A stretch of DNA of 64,000 nt from Capsulimonas corticalis (lineage in GTDB: Bacteria > Armatimonadota > Armatimonadia > Armatimonadales > Capsulimonadaceae): assembly GCF_003574315.2 (NCBI RefSeq), contig NZ_AP025739.1:1922001-1986000 (forward strand), in the 5' to 3' direction. Below the pieces are notes generated by a model, which had not been told where the DNA came from, made no database searches, and was given only the letters and a program-made list of their open reading frames with translations. Below are positions 28,619 through 37,651 of the stretch, piece after piece (within the stretch, counting starts at the first letter, position 1; each line of letters begins with the position of its first letter). The translations under genes were made by a program, and so were the position numbers.

Positions 28619-29464
28619 ATGGCGAGATTTTTAGGCCAAACGCAGATCGTGCTTCACGCGATCCTCCTGCTGATCGCCTTCCTGTTTGTCGCTCCGCTGA
28701 TCTGGATGGTGACGACATCGCTGAAGGCCCCCGAAGATATCATCAACGGCTTGGGCGCGATGCGCTGGCTTCCGCATCCGGCGACGCTGGCGAACTTCCA
28801 CCAGGTTCTGACGAACGTGCAGGAGTTTCCCGTTTGGCGCTGGACCGGCAATAGCCTGTTCATCTCGCTCGCGACGACGCTGCTGATCGTCGTGGTCGAT
28901 TCGCTCGCCGCCTTCTCCTACTCGCGCCTCTCCTGGAAAGGGCGAGATAAGATCTTCGCGATGCTGGTCGCGACGATGATGGTCCCGGGCCAGGTCCTTC
29001 TGATCCCGACCTATCTGCTGATCCGCAACCTGCAATGGTTCGACACCTACTGGGCGCTGATCATCCCCGCCGCCAGCAGCGCCTTCGGCGTCTTTCTGCT
29101 GCGCCAATTCTTTATGACGATCCCGAAAGAGCTGGAAGAAGCCGCGCGTCTCGACGGCTGCGGCCCGCTCGGCGTCTTCCGGCACGTGATCTTGCCGCTC
29201 TCCAAGCCCGCGATCGCCACCCTCGCCATCTTCACCTTCATGGGGACCTGGAACGCCTTCGAAGGCCCGCTGATCTTCACGAACAGCCAGGAGATGCGCA
29301 CGCTGCCGATCGGCATCACCATCTTCCAGGGCCACTACAACGCCGAATACGGCCCGCTGATGGCCGCCGCCACCCTGGCCGCGATCCCGATCCTGATCGC
29401 CTTCTTGATGTTCCAGAAGCACATCATCAAGGGGATTTCCCTGACGGGGCTCGCGGGGCGGTAA
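28619..29464 (+). CDS. Sugar ABC transporter permease (MalG-like)
   Basis: The 281-residue protein has six predicted membrane helices. The EAA loop is EEAARLDGCGPLGVFRHVILP. The N-terminal APLIWMVTTSLKAPEDI segment is a MalG-family hallmark. GAGGAA precedes ATG 28619. It is the third gene of the importer operon. The convergent regulator gene ends 13 bases downstream, and no terminator is evident between them. An ATPase subunit is missing from the locus. Confidence 0.95.
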   Translation: MARFLGQTQIVLHAILLLIAFLFVAPLIWMVTTSLKAPEDIINGLGAMRWLPHPATLANFHQVLTNVQEFPVWRWTGNSLFISLATTLLIVVVDSLAAFSYSRLSWKGRDKIFAMLVATMMVPGQVLLIPTYLLIRNLQWFDTYWALIIPAASSAFGVFLLRQFFMTIPKELEEAARLDGCGPLGVFRHVILPLSKPAIATLAIFTFMGTWNAFEGPLIFTNSQEMRTLPIGITIFQGHYNAEYGPLMAAATLAAIPILIAFLMFQKHIIKGISLTGLAGR

Positions 29465-29477
29465 AATCGGCGGGCGC

Positions 29478-32400
29478 TCAGTCTGTGGGAAACGCGCCCG
29501 CCTGCTCCCATCCCATCGCCTGCCCTTCGGCCCAGGCGGCGGCAAAACGCTCCTCGCCAAACGCGGACCGCGCTTGCTCGACCTCGCGGGAGTAATCCTC
29601 CTGCTGGCGAGTGGGCAAGGGCGCATGAACACTTTCTCGCAACTGCTGCGCTGCTCCCCACATACGCGCGGCTTCTGAAAAGTCGCACTCCCTCTGCATG
29701 AGGGAAGCCATTCCCTCCAGCCCCGTCGCCAGGCCTGCCTGATCTCCCAACTCTCTGCGCAGGAGAATCTCCTGCTCCTGAAACGCCCGCGCCAAAGAGT
29801 AATCTTCCTGCTTCTTATAGACAAGAAACAAACACCGGTAAGAACGAGCCATCCACCACTTATCATCCAATTCGCAAGAAATGGCGAGGCCTTCTTCATA
29901 GTATGCCCGGGCCGCATCGTATTCGCCTTGATTATAAGCCAGCACGCCCAGGCTGTTGAGCTCCATGGCAATCCCCGTCTTGGCGTTGATCTCTCGATAG
30001 AGGATGAGACTCTGCTCGTAGTACTTCTGGGCCGAGACATAATCGCCTTGAAGATGAAACATCGTTGCCATGCCGTTGAGCTGCATCGCGCTTCTGCTCT
30101 TATCGCCCAACGCCTGATAGATGAGCAGGGATTCTTCAAATAACGCCCGCGCCTCATCAATATCCTGCCGCACGACTCTGCCATGATCGTGATTGTAGAT
30201 CAGCATCGCCAGAGCCCTGAGTTCTCCCGCGATTTCCGCGGGATCGCCTGTCTCCCGAGCAATGTTCAGGCTTTGTGCAAAATACGCCCGCGCTTCCTCG
30301 TAGTATGTCTGCGCTGCGGCTGCGTCGCCTTGCAAATGAGCCACATCATTCAGATAGTCGAGCGCTCTGCTCGCGTCCTTTCTGTCGTTCAACGCGCGAA
30401 AAACGATCAGACTCTGCTCGTGATGCGTTCTCGCTGAGACGTAATCCGATTGACGGACAGCGAGAATCCCTGCGCCTTTGAGCGCCACTCCTCGCGCCTT
30501 CGTCATGCTGGGAACGCTCTCGCGTGATAGCGCTCGATGCAGAAACGCTCTTCCCTCCCGATAGAAGTGGCGATTAGACCAGAAACGCCAGAGCGCTCCC
30601 GCCAGACGCAGGCCGGCCTGCGTCCCCTTTGCATCCTGTTCATACCCCGCGAGCGCCGACCGCAAGTTGTCGTAGTCTCCCTCCAGGCGCCGCAGGGCTT
30701 GCTCCAATTCGGCCCCCTCAACCGTCGGCAGATCGGCCTCTTCCGCAATCTTCAGAAACCAATTTCGATGTCTGCCGCGAACGATATTCTCTCGCCCGCT
30801 TTCCGCAAGCCGTGAAGCCGCATACTGGCGCACCATCTCCAGCAGGCGAAAGCGGCCGCAGTCTGCCTGCGTGGCGTCGAAGACCACCAATGATTTGTCG
30901 ACCAGCGATGTCAGCAGGTCCAGAATCTGACTGGCCGGTGTATTCTTATCCGAACAGACGCCCTCCGCCGCCTCCAAACTCCAGCCGCCGGAGAAGACAG
31001 AAACGCACGCCAGCAAACGCTGCTCTGCGGGACTGAGCAGCGCATAAGACCAGTCGAGCGTCGCTCGCAACGTCTGCTGACGAGAATGAGCCGCCCGATT
31101 TCCGCCAGTCAGAAGCCCCATCTGATCATCCAAGCGCGCCGAGATTTGCTGAACCGTCAGCGATCGGGCGCGGGCGGCGGCAAGTTCGATCGCGAGCGGA
31201 ATGCCCTCCATGCGGGCGCAGAGATGAGCCACCGCTTGCGCATTGTCCGGGGTCAGGGCGCGCTCCTTCTGCTGGCTCCAGGCTCGGTCCACAAAAAGCT
31301 GCACGCTCTCGTAGCCCGCCAGAACACGCACGAGTGTTGAGGGAACTGTCGGCAGATGCGCGGGATCCGGTGTGGAAAGGGCAGGCGTCACCCACACTGC
31401 CTCCCCAGTCACTCCCAGCGCCTCACGACTGGTTGTTAAGAGGCGCAGCCCCGCGCACTCTTGGAGAAGGGCTCCCGCTGTCTGCGCGCTCGCATCCAGC
31501 AGGTGTTCGCAGTTGTCCAGCACCAGCAACAACTGCTTATGACGGATGTGGCGGATTACGGTATCCAGATAGAGCTCGTTGGTTTCTTCTTTCAGACCAA
31601 AGACTGCCGCGATCTGACGCGACAGCATCGTTTTATCCGTCAAAGCATCAAGGCCGACCAGCCATACGCCATCGGGATGCTCGGGCGCCGCGTGCTTGGC
31701 CGCCTCAATCGCCAGCCGCGTCTTGCCAATGCCGCCGGATCCGGTAATCGTCACCAGTCGAGAGCGGCGCAGCAGTGCGGCGAGCTCCTCTCGCTCGTCC
31801 TCGCGTCCGATGATGTTCGTGAGAGGGTGGGGCAGATATCCCGTCACTCTCGCGCCGGTCGCTTCCGGGCCAGCTGCTTTCGAATTGGATGCGGCTTTGG
31901 CGGCTGGCGCGGCGGTTTGGGAAGCGCGCTTTTGCGCCTCGGCCCGCAGTGATGTATAGAGTGTGATGGTTTCTTTGTCGGGAGCCGCCTGTGGATCGTC
32001 CCTGCGCAGAAGACGCAGAAAAGATCGGTAGACATCCATGGCGGCGTTGCCGTCTCCGCTCTGCGAAAGCGCCTGCATCAATCCTCGCTGGGCGGCCTCC
32101 CATTGGGGGCTAATGCGTGTCGCTCGTCGGAAATAATCGGCCGCGCCGCCATAATTCCCCGCCGTCAGCGCCATCTGCGCCAGGGTTTGCAGCGCCCGCA
32201 GACAATCCTGCTCCCGCGCATTTCGTTCCTGGGACGCCCATTCCTCCAGACAGCCCTCCAGCAACGGGCCTGTGTAGAGGGACACTGCTCGCTCCAGCGA
32301 CCCTGGTTTTTGGCTGATCAGCGCCGCATCGAACTCCACCAAATCTACGACTGCCCCTTCAAGATCCAGGCGGAGGGTGTGGCGGCTTGGCGTTTGCAGG

Positions 32401-32675
32401 CGCCGGGCCTCGACTCCCAGCGTCCGGCGCAGATCGCTTAGGATGGGATTGAGGTTGACGGCGGCCTGATCTGGATAGGCGTCCGGCCAGAGCGCCTCGG
32501 TCAGCCAGGCGCGCTCGACGGCGCAGTCGCGCCGCAGCGCCAACAACGCCAGCACCCACAGTGTCTTGCGGGAGCGCTGCGGCGGCAGAAGGCGTCCCTC
32601 CACAAGCACCTGCATCGGACCGAAAAATGTCAGGGTCAGCGGAGTCGTGTCGGTCTCCAGCGCGTTCATAGCCAT
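29478..32675 (-). CDS. SARP/BTAD-NB-ARC-TPR transcriptional regulator
   Basis: The 1065-residue regulator has an N-terminal OmpR-like DNA-binding segment and BTAD domain (about 12-250; FFGPMQVLVEGR, LTEALWPDAYPDQAAVNLN). An NB-ARC/AAA-type ATPase follows, with Walker A TGSGGIGKT at 311-319, LLVLDNCEHLL as Walker B and LTTSREALGV. The C-terminal half is made of tetratricopeptide repeats (YYEQSLILYREI and similar). It resembles AfsR-type regulators. ATG 32675 has GGAG nine bases upstream, and a longer frame reaches 32819. It is divergent from the hydrolase operon across a 25-bp palindrome and probably controls that operon. Confidence 0.9.
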   Translation of the reverse strand: MAMNALETDTTPLTLTFFGPMQVLVEGRLLPPQRSRKTLWVLALLALRRDCAVERAWLTEALWPDAYPDQAAVNLNPILSDLRRTLGVEARRLQTPSRHTLRLDLEGAVVDLVEFDAALISQKPGSLERAVSLYTGPLLEGCLEEWASQERNAREQDCLRALQTLAQMALTAGNYGGAADYFRRATRISPQWEAAQRGLMQALSQSGDGNAAMDVYRSFLRLLRRDDPQAAPDKETITLYTSLRAEAQKRASQTAAPAAKAASNSKAAGPEATGARVTGYLPHPLTNIIGREDEREELAALLRRSRLVTITGSGGIGKTRLAIEAAKHAAPEHPDGVWLVGLDALTDKTMLSRQIAAVFGLKEETNELYLDTVIRHIRHKQLLLVLDNCEHLLDASAQTAGALLQECAGLRLLTTSREALGVTGEAVWVTPALSTPDPAHLPTVPSTLVRVLAGYESVQLFVDRAWSQQKERALTPDNAQAVAHLCARMEGIPLAIELAAARARSLTVQQISARLDDQMGLLTGGNRAAHSRQQTLRATLDWSYALLSPAEQRLLACVSVFSGGWSLEAAEGVCSDKNTPASQILDLLTSLVDKSLVVFDATQADCGRFRLLEMVRQYAASRLAESGRENIVRGRHRNWFLKIAEEADLPTVEGAELEQALRRLEGDYDNLRSALAGYEQDAKGTQAGLRLAGALWRFWSNRHFYREGRAFLHRALSRESVPSMTKARGVALKGAGILAVRQSDYVSARTHHEQSLIVFRALNDRKDASRALDYLNDVAHLQGDAAAAQTYYEEARAYFAQSLNIARETGDPAEIAGELRALAMLIYNHDHGRVVRQDIDEARALFEESLLIYQALGDKSRSAMQLNGMATMFHLQGDYVSAQKYYEQSLILYREINAKTGIAMELNSLGVLAYNQGEYDAARAYYEEGLAISCELDDKWWMARSYRCLFLVYKKQEDYSLARAFQEQEILLRRELGDQAGLATGLEGMASLMQRECDFSEAARMWGAAQQLRESVHAPLPTRQQEDYSREVEQARSAFGEERFAAAWAEGQAMGWEQAGAFPTD

Positions 32676-32722
32676 GAGACTTTTCTCCATCCTTGCGATA
32701 TCGACATTGGGTGCGGCGAGAG

Positions 32723-32747
32723 GCAGTTTTGGTCTGACCAAAACTGC
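32723..32747. promoter_or_regulatory. 25-bp perfect palindrome in a divergent promoter region
   Basis: GCAGTTTTGGTC-T-GACCAAAACTGC has two perfect 12-base arms around one central T. It lies between the SARP regulator and the alpha/beta hydrolase operon. There is no T tract, so it is an operator candidate and not a terminator. Confidence 0.75.
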
Positions 32748-32895
32748 GCCCCAAGAATAGTTTACCAAGGAATCGATTTTGAAGAATGGAGTTCGAGCGC
32801 CCGGAACGTTTTTTCTCACGAACCGGACGCTTGCGGGAACGTCGGGCGGAGATAATCAACCCATGCGATTGATGCTGATAAGGAGAACAACGATC

Positions 32896-33906
32896 ATGAA
32901 CGATAGCGCAAACATCCACTCGGAGCCTGCCGCCCTCAACGCTCCGATCTCCCGCCGCAACGCACTGATCATGGGCGCCGGAGCGGTGGCCGCCGTGACG
33001 ATCCTGCCCGCGCTCGGCCTGGGCGCCCACAACACATCGGCCGCGAATGCGGCCTCTTATCCCGCACGCAAAGGAGCACATGATATGGACACGATCACGA
33101 TGAAAGACGGCGCGAAGATCTACTACAAAGACTGGGGAACGGGCCGCCCCGTCGTCTTTTGCCACGGCTGGCCTTTGAGCGCCGACGCTTGGGACGCCCA
33201 GATGCTGTTTCTCGCGAACCACGGTTATCGGGTCATCGCCCACGATCGGCGCGGTCATGGGCGCTCCAGCCAGACATTTACCGGCAATGACATGGATACA
33301 TACGCCGATGATCTTTCCACACTGATCGAAACGCTCGATCTGAAGGACATCACGCTGGTCGGCCACTCCACCGGCGGCGGGGAGGTGGCGCGCTATGTCG
33401 GCCGCCACGCCTCGCCGCGCATTGCCAAAGCCGTTTTGATCTCCGCAGTCACCCCGATGATGCTTAAGACCGACGACAATCCGGAAGGCGCGCCGCGGGA
33501 AATATTCGACGGAATCCGCGCCGGGGTGCTGGCCGACCGGGCGCAGTTTTACCATGACTTCAGCATGCCGTTCTATGGCTACAACAAGCCGGACGCTAAG
33601 ATTTCGCAAGGCGTCCGCGACTCGTTCTGGCAACAGGGAATGATGGGGTCGCTCGCCAGCCAATATCAGTGCATCAAGGCGTTCTCCGAGACCGACTTCC
33701 GGGGAGATCTGGCGAAGTTCACCTTTCCCACGCTCGTCATGCAGGGCGATGGCGACCAGATCGTTCCGATCACGGTGGGATCCCTGCGGACGGCGAAGCT
33801 TGTGAAGGGCGCAACCCTCAAGGTTTTCCCGGGCGCGCCGCATGGCCTGTGCACCACGCTGGCCGATCAAGTCAACGCCGAGCTTCTGGCGTTTATCCAG
33901 GCCTGA
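32896..33906 (+). CDS. Alpha/beta hydrolase (non-haem chloroperoxidase/arylesterase type) with Tat-like leader
   Basis: The 336-residue protein starts from ATG 32896 (AGGAG upstream). An [16 protein letters not shown] segment (residues 19-34) resembles a twin-arginine signal. The catalytic domain follows: [25 protein letters not shown], nucleophile elbow GHSTGGG (Ser158), later GDGDQIVP and APHGLC with the acid and histidine. This matches the esterase/perhydrolase (Bpo/chloroperoxidase) subfamily. An internal ATG at 33085 has a perfect AAGGAG eight bases upstream and would give a complete cytoplasmic enzyme. It is the first gene of a four-gene operon. Confidence 0.9.
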   Translation: MNDSANIHSEPAALNAPISRRNALIMGAGAVAAVTILPALGLGAHNTSAANAASYPARKGAHDMDTITMKDGAKIYYKDWGTGRPVVFCHGWPLSADAWDAQMLFLANHGYRVIAHDRRGHGRSSQTFTGNDMDTYADDLSTLIETLDLKDITLVGHSTGGGEVARYVGRHASPRIAKAVLISAVTPMMLKTDDNPEGAPREIFDGIRAGVLADRAQFYHDFSMPFYGYNKPDAKISQGVRDSFWQQGMMGSLASQYQCIKAFSETDFRGDLAKFTFPTLVMQGDGDQIVPITVGSLRTAKLVKGATLKVFPGAPHGLCTTLADQVNAELLAFIQA

Positions 33907-33930
33907 CGAGATTCCGAGAGGATCGAAGAC

Positions 33931-34800
33931 ATGGACCGTAAACCTTCCTTCACTGAGCATTTTATTCCCCGGGAACAGGGAAGAGTCTATGCACGCGAGT
34001 ACAAAGGCGCTGGCCCCGCCTTTGTGCTCATGCACGGCTTTCCCGACAATTTACACATCTACGACGATCTGATTCCCTATCTCGCCGCCGCCGGGCGGCG
34101 CGTTGTCGTGTTCGATTTTCTGGGCTTCGGCGCTTCCGACAAGCTTCCCGGCGCCGTTTACAGCTTTCCGCAACAGCTTGGCGACCTCGAAGCGGTGGCT
34201 GAGGCGCTGGACCTTGACCGATGCATCCCGGTCGCCCACGACTCGTCCGGGCTGGCGGCAATCAACTTTACTCTCGCTCATCCAGAGCGCGTCGAGGCGC
34301 TGCACATTCTCAATTCCGGTTATGACGATGCGTTTCCCATTCTCTGGCCGGAGATGGTGACGCTCTTTGCGACCAAAAGCCTGAATGCGCTGAGCGGCGC
34401 CATCGCGCAAAGCCCCGCGCAGTTCGGATGGCTGCTCGGATGGCAAAAGAATCTGTTTCGGTACGCGCTTCCGGAGAGCCAGCAGGCGCATTTCGACGAA
34501 GGCGTCGGGGCGCTCATTGCCGACAACTTCATTCAGGCGCCAAGCTCCGGCCCCGCCTTCGTGCAGTTGGCGTCTCAGTTTTTCGAAGAACTTGCGCGAA
34601 ACACCCAGCGCCTGCCTGAACTAAAGGCGCTCGACATCCCAGTCAAGGTGATCTGGGGAGAGTTCGATCCTTACATCACTGCGGACGTCGCCCGGGACCG
34701 CGCGTCCCACTTTTCACACGCCTCACTGCGCCTATTGCCGGCGGGGCACTGGCTGCAATCAGATATGCCGGAAGAAGTCGCTAAGGAGATGCTTTCATGA
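33931..34800 (+). CDS. Alpha/beta hydrolase with aspartate-type nucleophile (epoxide hydrolase/dehalogenase-like)
   Basis: The 289-residue cytoplasmic protein has the oxyanion motif HGFPDN and FDFLGFGASDK. The nucleophile elbow is AHDSSG, which puts Asp104 at the nucleophile position after His103, as in epoxide hydrolases and haloalkane dehalogenases. GEFDPY and GHWLQSDMPEEV supply the acid and histidine. The substrate is unknown. GAGAGGAT precedes the ATG, and the stop overlaps the SDR gene by four bases (ATGA). Together with the neighbouring hydrolase and SDR it suggests detoxification or breakdown of a small organic compound. Confidence 0.88.
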   Translation: MDRKPSFTEHFIPREQGRVYAREYKGAGPAFVLMHGFPDNLHIYDDLIPYLAAAGRRVVVFDFLGFGASDKLPGAVYSFPQQLGDLEAVAEALDLDRCIPVAHDSSGLAAINFTLAHPERVEALHILNSGYDDAFPILWPEMVTLFATKSLNALSGAIAQSPAQFGWLLGWQKNLFRYALPESQQAHFDEGVGALIADNFIQAPSSGPAFVQLASQFFEELARNTQRLPELKALDIPVKVIWGEFDPYITADVARDRASHFSHASLRLLPAGHWLQSDMPEEVAKEMLS

Positions 34801-35555
34801 ATATCCACGGATCTGTTGCGCTTGTCACCGGCGCCCACGGCGGCATCGGGCGCGCTTTTGTCGCCGAACTGCTGAAGCGGGGCGCGGCGAAAGTCTACAT
34901 TACGGCGCGCGACCCCGCCTCGCTCTCGGCTTTGCTGGAGAGCGGGGACCATCGTCTAGTGCCGCTGACGCTGGATGTGACCGATCCCGCGCAAGTCGCC
35001 GCCGCAGCTGTCGCCGCGTCGGATGTGACGCTTCTCATCAACAACGCCGGCTACGCCGCCTTCGAAGGCGCGATCTCGGCGCCCGACCTGACATACGCGC
35101 GCCAGGAGATGGAGGTCAACTACTTCGGCCCCCTCGCGATGACGCGCGCTTTCGCCCCGGTCCTCGCGGCGTCGGGCGGCGGCGCCATCCTCAACATGCT
35201 CTCGATGGTGTCCCTGGTGAGCCTGCCCGTGGCGGCGACGTATTCTGCATCCAAGGCGGCGTTTCTGTCCGTCACACGGAGCATCCGGGCCGAACTGACG
35301 GCGCAGGGAACGCCGGTTGTCGGCATCCTGGCGGTTCAAACGGAAACGGAGATGGGCGCAAAACTGCCCGAGCCTCGCCTCACACCGGAGGAAGTCGTCT
35401 CCGACGCCCTGGATGCAGTCCAGGCCGGCGCCAACGAAGAGATCGCCGCCGGCGCTCTCTCCCGCAACGCCTACAATGCCTTCACGGCGGACCCCAAGGC
35501 GCTTCAAGCCAAGATGTCCACCCGCCTGCCCCAGGCAGTCCGACCCGCAAAATAA
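34797..35555 (+). CDS. Short-chain dehydrogenase/reductase
   Basis: The 252-residue classical SDR has the nucleotide motif TGAHGGIG at residues 11-18, LDVTD, NNAG at 82-85 and the catalytic Ser136, Tyr149 and Lys153 (YSASK). The TGxxxGxG form with a following Arg (ITARD) suggests NADP(H) preference. It is translationally coupled to the preceding hydrolase. The substrate cannot be predicted. The gene probably acts with the two hydrolases under the SARP regulator. Confidence 0.93.
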   Translation: MNIHGSVALVTGAHGGIGRAFVAELLKRGAAKVYITARDPASLSALLESGDHRLVPLTLDVTDPAQVAAAAVAASDVTLLINNAGYAAFEGAISAPDLTYARQEMEVNYFGPLAMTRAFAPVLAASGGGAILNMLSMVSLVSLPVAATYSASKAAFLSVTRSIRAELTAQGTPVVGILAVQTETEMGAKLPEPRLTPEEVVSDALDAVQAGANEEIAAGALSRNAYNAFTADPKALQAKMSTRLPQAVRPAK

Positions 35556-35585
35556 CTCGCGAATATTCGCAAGAGGAGAATCACA

Positions 35586-35945
35586 ATGTCCGAATCAATC
35601 CAGCGCGGCGCGAATGTAGAAACACTGCCGGAACTCGCCGCCGTCACCGTGCCAACGACCAAAATCCTGGCGATCGGCAACGTCACCGCCAAAGGGATGC
35701 CCGCCGATATCGCTCCCATCCTCCCGTTTGAAGTCCGCGACACGGTCCGTCTCCATCTGTCCGGCGTCATCGAGCAGTGGTTCTTCCAGACGGAATCGAA
35801 CGGCGTCGTCTTCCTCCTGAATGTGACGACCGCCGCCGAAGCGCACGAAATCCTCGAAAAGCTCCCTCTCGGCGTAGCCGGCATGATGGAATTTGAGCTG
35901 ATCCCGCTTGGCCCGCTCAAGCCGCTGGGGATGTTGCTGGGCTAG
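35586..35945 (+). CDS. Small muconolactone-isomerase-like protein of unknown function
   Basis: The 119-residue protein is predicted to form a ferredoxin-like alpha/beta dimer. The WFFQTESNGVVFLLNVTTAAEAHEIL-type core and the C-terminal FELIPLGPLKPLG resemble the muconolactone delta-isomerase/YCII superfamily. AGAGGAGA precedes the ATG. It is the last gene of the hydrolase-SDR operon, 30 bases after the SDR. The function is not assigned. The resemblance is by pattern, without a catalytic signature. Confidence 0.65.
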   Translation: MSESIQRGANVETLPELAAVTVPTTKILAIGNVTAKGMPADIAPILPFEVRDTVRLHLSGVIEQWFFQTESNGVVFLLNVTTAAEAHEILEKLPLGVAGMMEFELIPLGPLKPLGMLLG

Positions 35946-36016
35946 CTAGCCGCCTCCAGACACGTAGTATGGATACGGCAACAGCCTGGAGTTGCTGTAT
36001 CCAGCATCGCGAGTTG
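35946..36016 (-). pseudogene. Decayed 3' end of an aldo/keto reductase gene
   Basis: Read on the minus strand this segment encodes QLAMLDTAT, then after a one-base shift LLPYPYYVSGG and a stop. The intact AKR gene at 37701-38729 ends QVAILDAAS...LPYPYYVTAG, and the nucleotides match in the same orientation (for example TACTACGTG). No upstream part of the gene remains. It lies between the hydrolase operon and the toxin-antitoxin pair. Confidence 0.75.
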
Positions 36017-36045
36017 TTTCGCCCGACGAATTCCTCCCAACAGAC

Positions 36046-36099
36046 TTGACATAACATCACGGGATCGAGTAGCATGAAATCAGCATGATTATCGCATGA
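36046..36099 (+). promoter_or_regulatory. Toxin-antitoxin promoter with three phased GCATGA repeats
   Basis: TTGACA (36046-36051), 18 bases, TAGCAT (36070-36075). GCATGA occurs at 36072, 36083 and 36094, spaced exactly 11 bases (one helical turn). It is a likely antitoxin operator. Confidence 0.6.
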
Positions 36100-36111
36100 A
36101 GGGAGTCTTCC

Positions 36112-36393
36112 ATGGCGAACCTGGTTAACTCATATTCCCTGACGGACTTTCAGCGCCACGCTCGAACGTATATCGAAAATATTAATGAGACCCACGAACC
36201 CATGCTCCTTACCGTCAACGGCAAGGTGCAGGCGGTATTGGTGGATCCTGTGACGTATCAGGAGACTGAGGCGAAACTGGAGCAAGCCCGGTTCATTGCC
36301 GCAATCCGCGCGGGTGAGCAGGCCATTCAGGAAGGCCGAACGCGTTCCGCAGAAGAAGTGTTCGCCGATCTGAAGGCCAAATATGACTTTTAG
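36112..36393 (+). CDS. Phd/YefM-family antitoxin
   Basis: The 93-residue protein has an N-terminal dimerisation and DNA-binding half with the typical pattern YSLTDFQRHARTYIENINETHEPMLLTVNGKVQAVLVDP, followed by a charged helical C-terminus that would wrap the toxin. GAAGGGAG precedes ATG 36112. The coding region overlaps the toxin gene by 11 bases. It should repress its own promoter, where three phased repeats lie, and neutralise the ParE/RelE-type partner. Confidence 0.93.
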   Translation: MANLVNSYSLTDFQRHARTYIENINETHEPMLLTVNGKVQAVLVDPVTYQETEAKLEQARFIAAIRAGEQAIQEGRTRSAEEVFADLKAKYDF

Positions 36394-36703
36394 TGTCGAG
36401 ATTACCGCTTCGGCCAGCGACGATATCGCTGACGTGGCGACGTTTATTGCCCAGGACTCCGAGCCGTCCGCCGCGAAGTGGCTTGCCGGCCTGCAAACCC
36501 TCATCTTCTCTCTGCAAGACAACCCCGGCAGATTTGCGGTTATTCCCGAAGCGGTAGAACTTCAAATAGATTATCGCTTCGTCCTTCACCACTCCCATCG
36601 CATCGTGTTTCGGATCGATGATGCAAACCGCATCGTATACGTTGTTCGTGTTTATCATGGCGCGCGAAACCCGCTTACGAATGAGGATGTTTCTCGCGAA
36701 TAA
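36383..36703 (+). CDS. RelE/ParE-family toxin
   Basis: The 106-residue toxin begins SVEITASASDDIADVATFIAQD and continues with NPGRFAVIPEA and the strand LHHSHRIVFRIDDANRIVYVVRVYHGARNP, the RelE/ParE fold. Whether it is a ribosome-dependent RNase or a gyrase poison cannot be decided. The final strand with Arg and His is typical of the ParE-like YafQ/RelE mix. It overlaps the antitoxin gene by 11 bases in a different frame. Base composition here is less GC-rich than in the flanking genes, consistent with acquisition. Confidence 0.92.
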   Translation: MTFSVEITASASDDIADVATFIAQDSEPSAAKWLAGLQTLIFSLQDNPGRFAVIPEAVELQIDYRFVLHHSHRIVFRIDDANRIVYVVRVYHGARNPLTNEDVSRE

Positions 36704-36717
36704 AAGAAAACTTGTTG

Positions 36718-37614
36718 TCAGCCCTCCAAATAGTTCGCGTTGTACCAGTCGGCGATCTCGCTTCCTGTTGCCAGCCACACGTCGGCGTGGGAAGCGATGT
36801 GGGCGAGCGCTTTGGCGAAGTGCTTGCTGCGGTGAGGGTGGCCGATTAAAAAGGGGTGGAGGCAGATGGACATCACTCGCCCTGTTTTTGCGCCGTCTTC
36901 ATAGAGAATGTCGAACTGATCGCGGATCGTTTGTGCGAATTCTTCGCCGGTTTGTCCTTGTTCCAGAAAGGCCGCGAAGTCGTTGATCTCGACGGAGTAG
37001 GGGAGCGACAGCAGGGAGCCTGTCTTGACGCGCATGGGGTAGGGTTGCTCGTCGTTGACCCAATTGGCGACATATTGGATGCCGGCCTCGGCCAGCAGAT
37101 CCAGTGTGTGATGGGTTTCGGTCAATGCGGGGCTGAGCCAGCCGCGCGGACGCGTTCCGGTGCTTTACTCAATCGCGCTGACGCCGGTTTGTATGATTGA
37201 GCGCTCTTCATCCTCCGGTTGGCTGTTGATGACCGTGGAGTTGTTGGCGCCGTGGCCCATCCACTCCCAGCCGAGCGTCTTTCCGGCTTCAATGATGCGT
37301 GGGTAGTATTCGCAGACATCCGAGTTGAGCGCCACTGTGCCTTTGACCCCGTACTTCTCCATCACTTCCATCAGCCGCCAGATTCCGACGCGCACTCCGT
37401 AGTCACGCCAGGAATAGTTCAGCACGTCGGGGACGAAGCCTGTGGTCCATTGGATGATGGAGCTGGAGGGTCGGTCGAATAAGAAGTGTTCGATATTGGG
37501 AATGACCCACACCGCGATTCTTGCGCCGTTCGGCCAGCGCAACGGAGGGCGGTCGATGATGGGGGAATATGGAAAACGATCGTGCTGCAGCGGCGCTGCT
37601 GATGTTTGCGGCAT
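36718..37614 (-). pseudogene. Polysaccharide deacetylase-like gene interrupted by an in-frame TAA
   Basis: From ATG 37614 the frame encodes 149 residues of a PuuE/allantoinase-like NodB-fold protein (PPLRWPNGARIAVWVIPNIEHF, SDVCEYYPRIIEAG, EWMGHGANNS) and then stops at TAA 37167-37165. The same frame continues without a shift through STGTRPRGWLSPALTETHHTLDLL to the normal C-terminus (LHPFLIGHPHRSKHF...GSEIADWY) at 36718. Only one codon is damaged. It follows the AKR gene in the same operon. It is either a recent pseudogene, a read-through gene or a sequencing error. Confidence 0.85.
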
Positions 37615-37651
37615 TTTCTCTTTCTCCTGGACTTTTTCTCCTCTACAGAGT

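Noticed and set aside
32359-34035. Long minus-strand open frame of 558 codons antisense to the hydrolase genes
   Set aside because: It overlaps two well-supported genes, has Arg/Gly-rich composition typical of a GC-rich antisense frame, and has no recognisable domain or SD.
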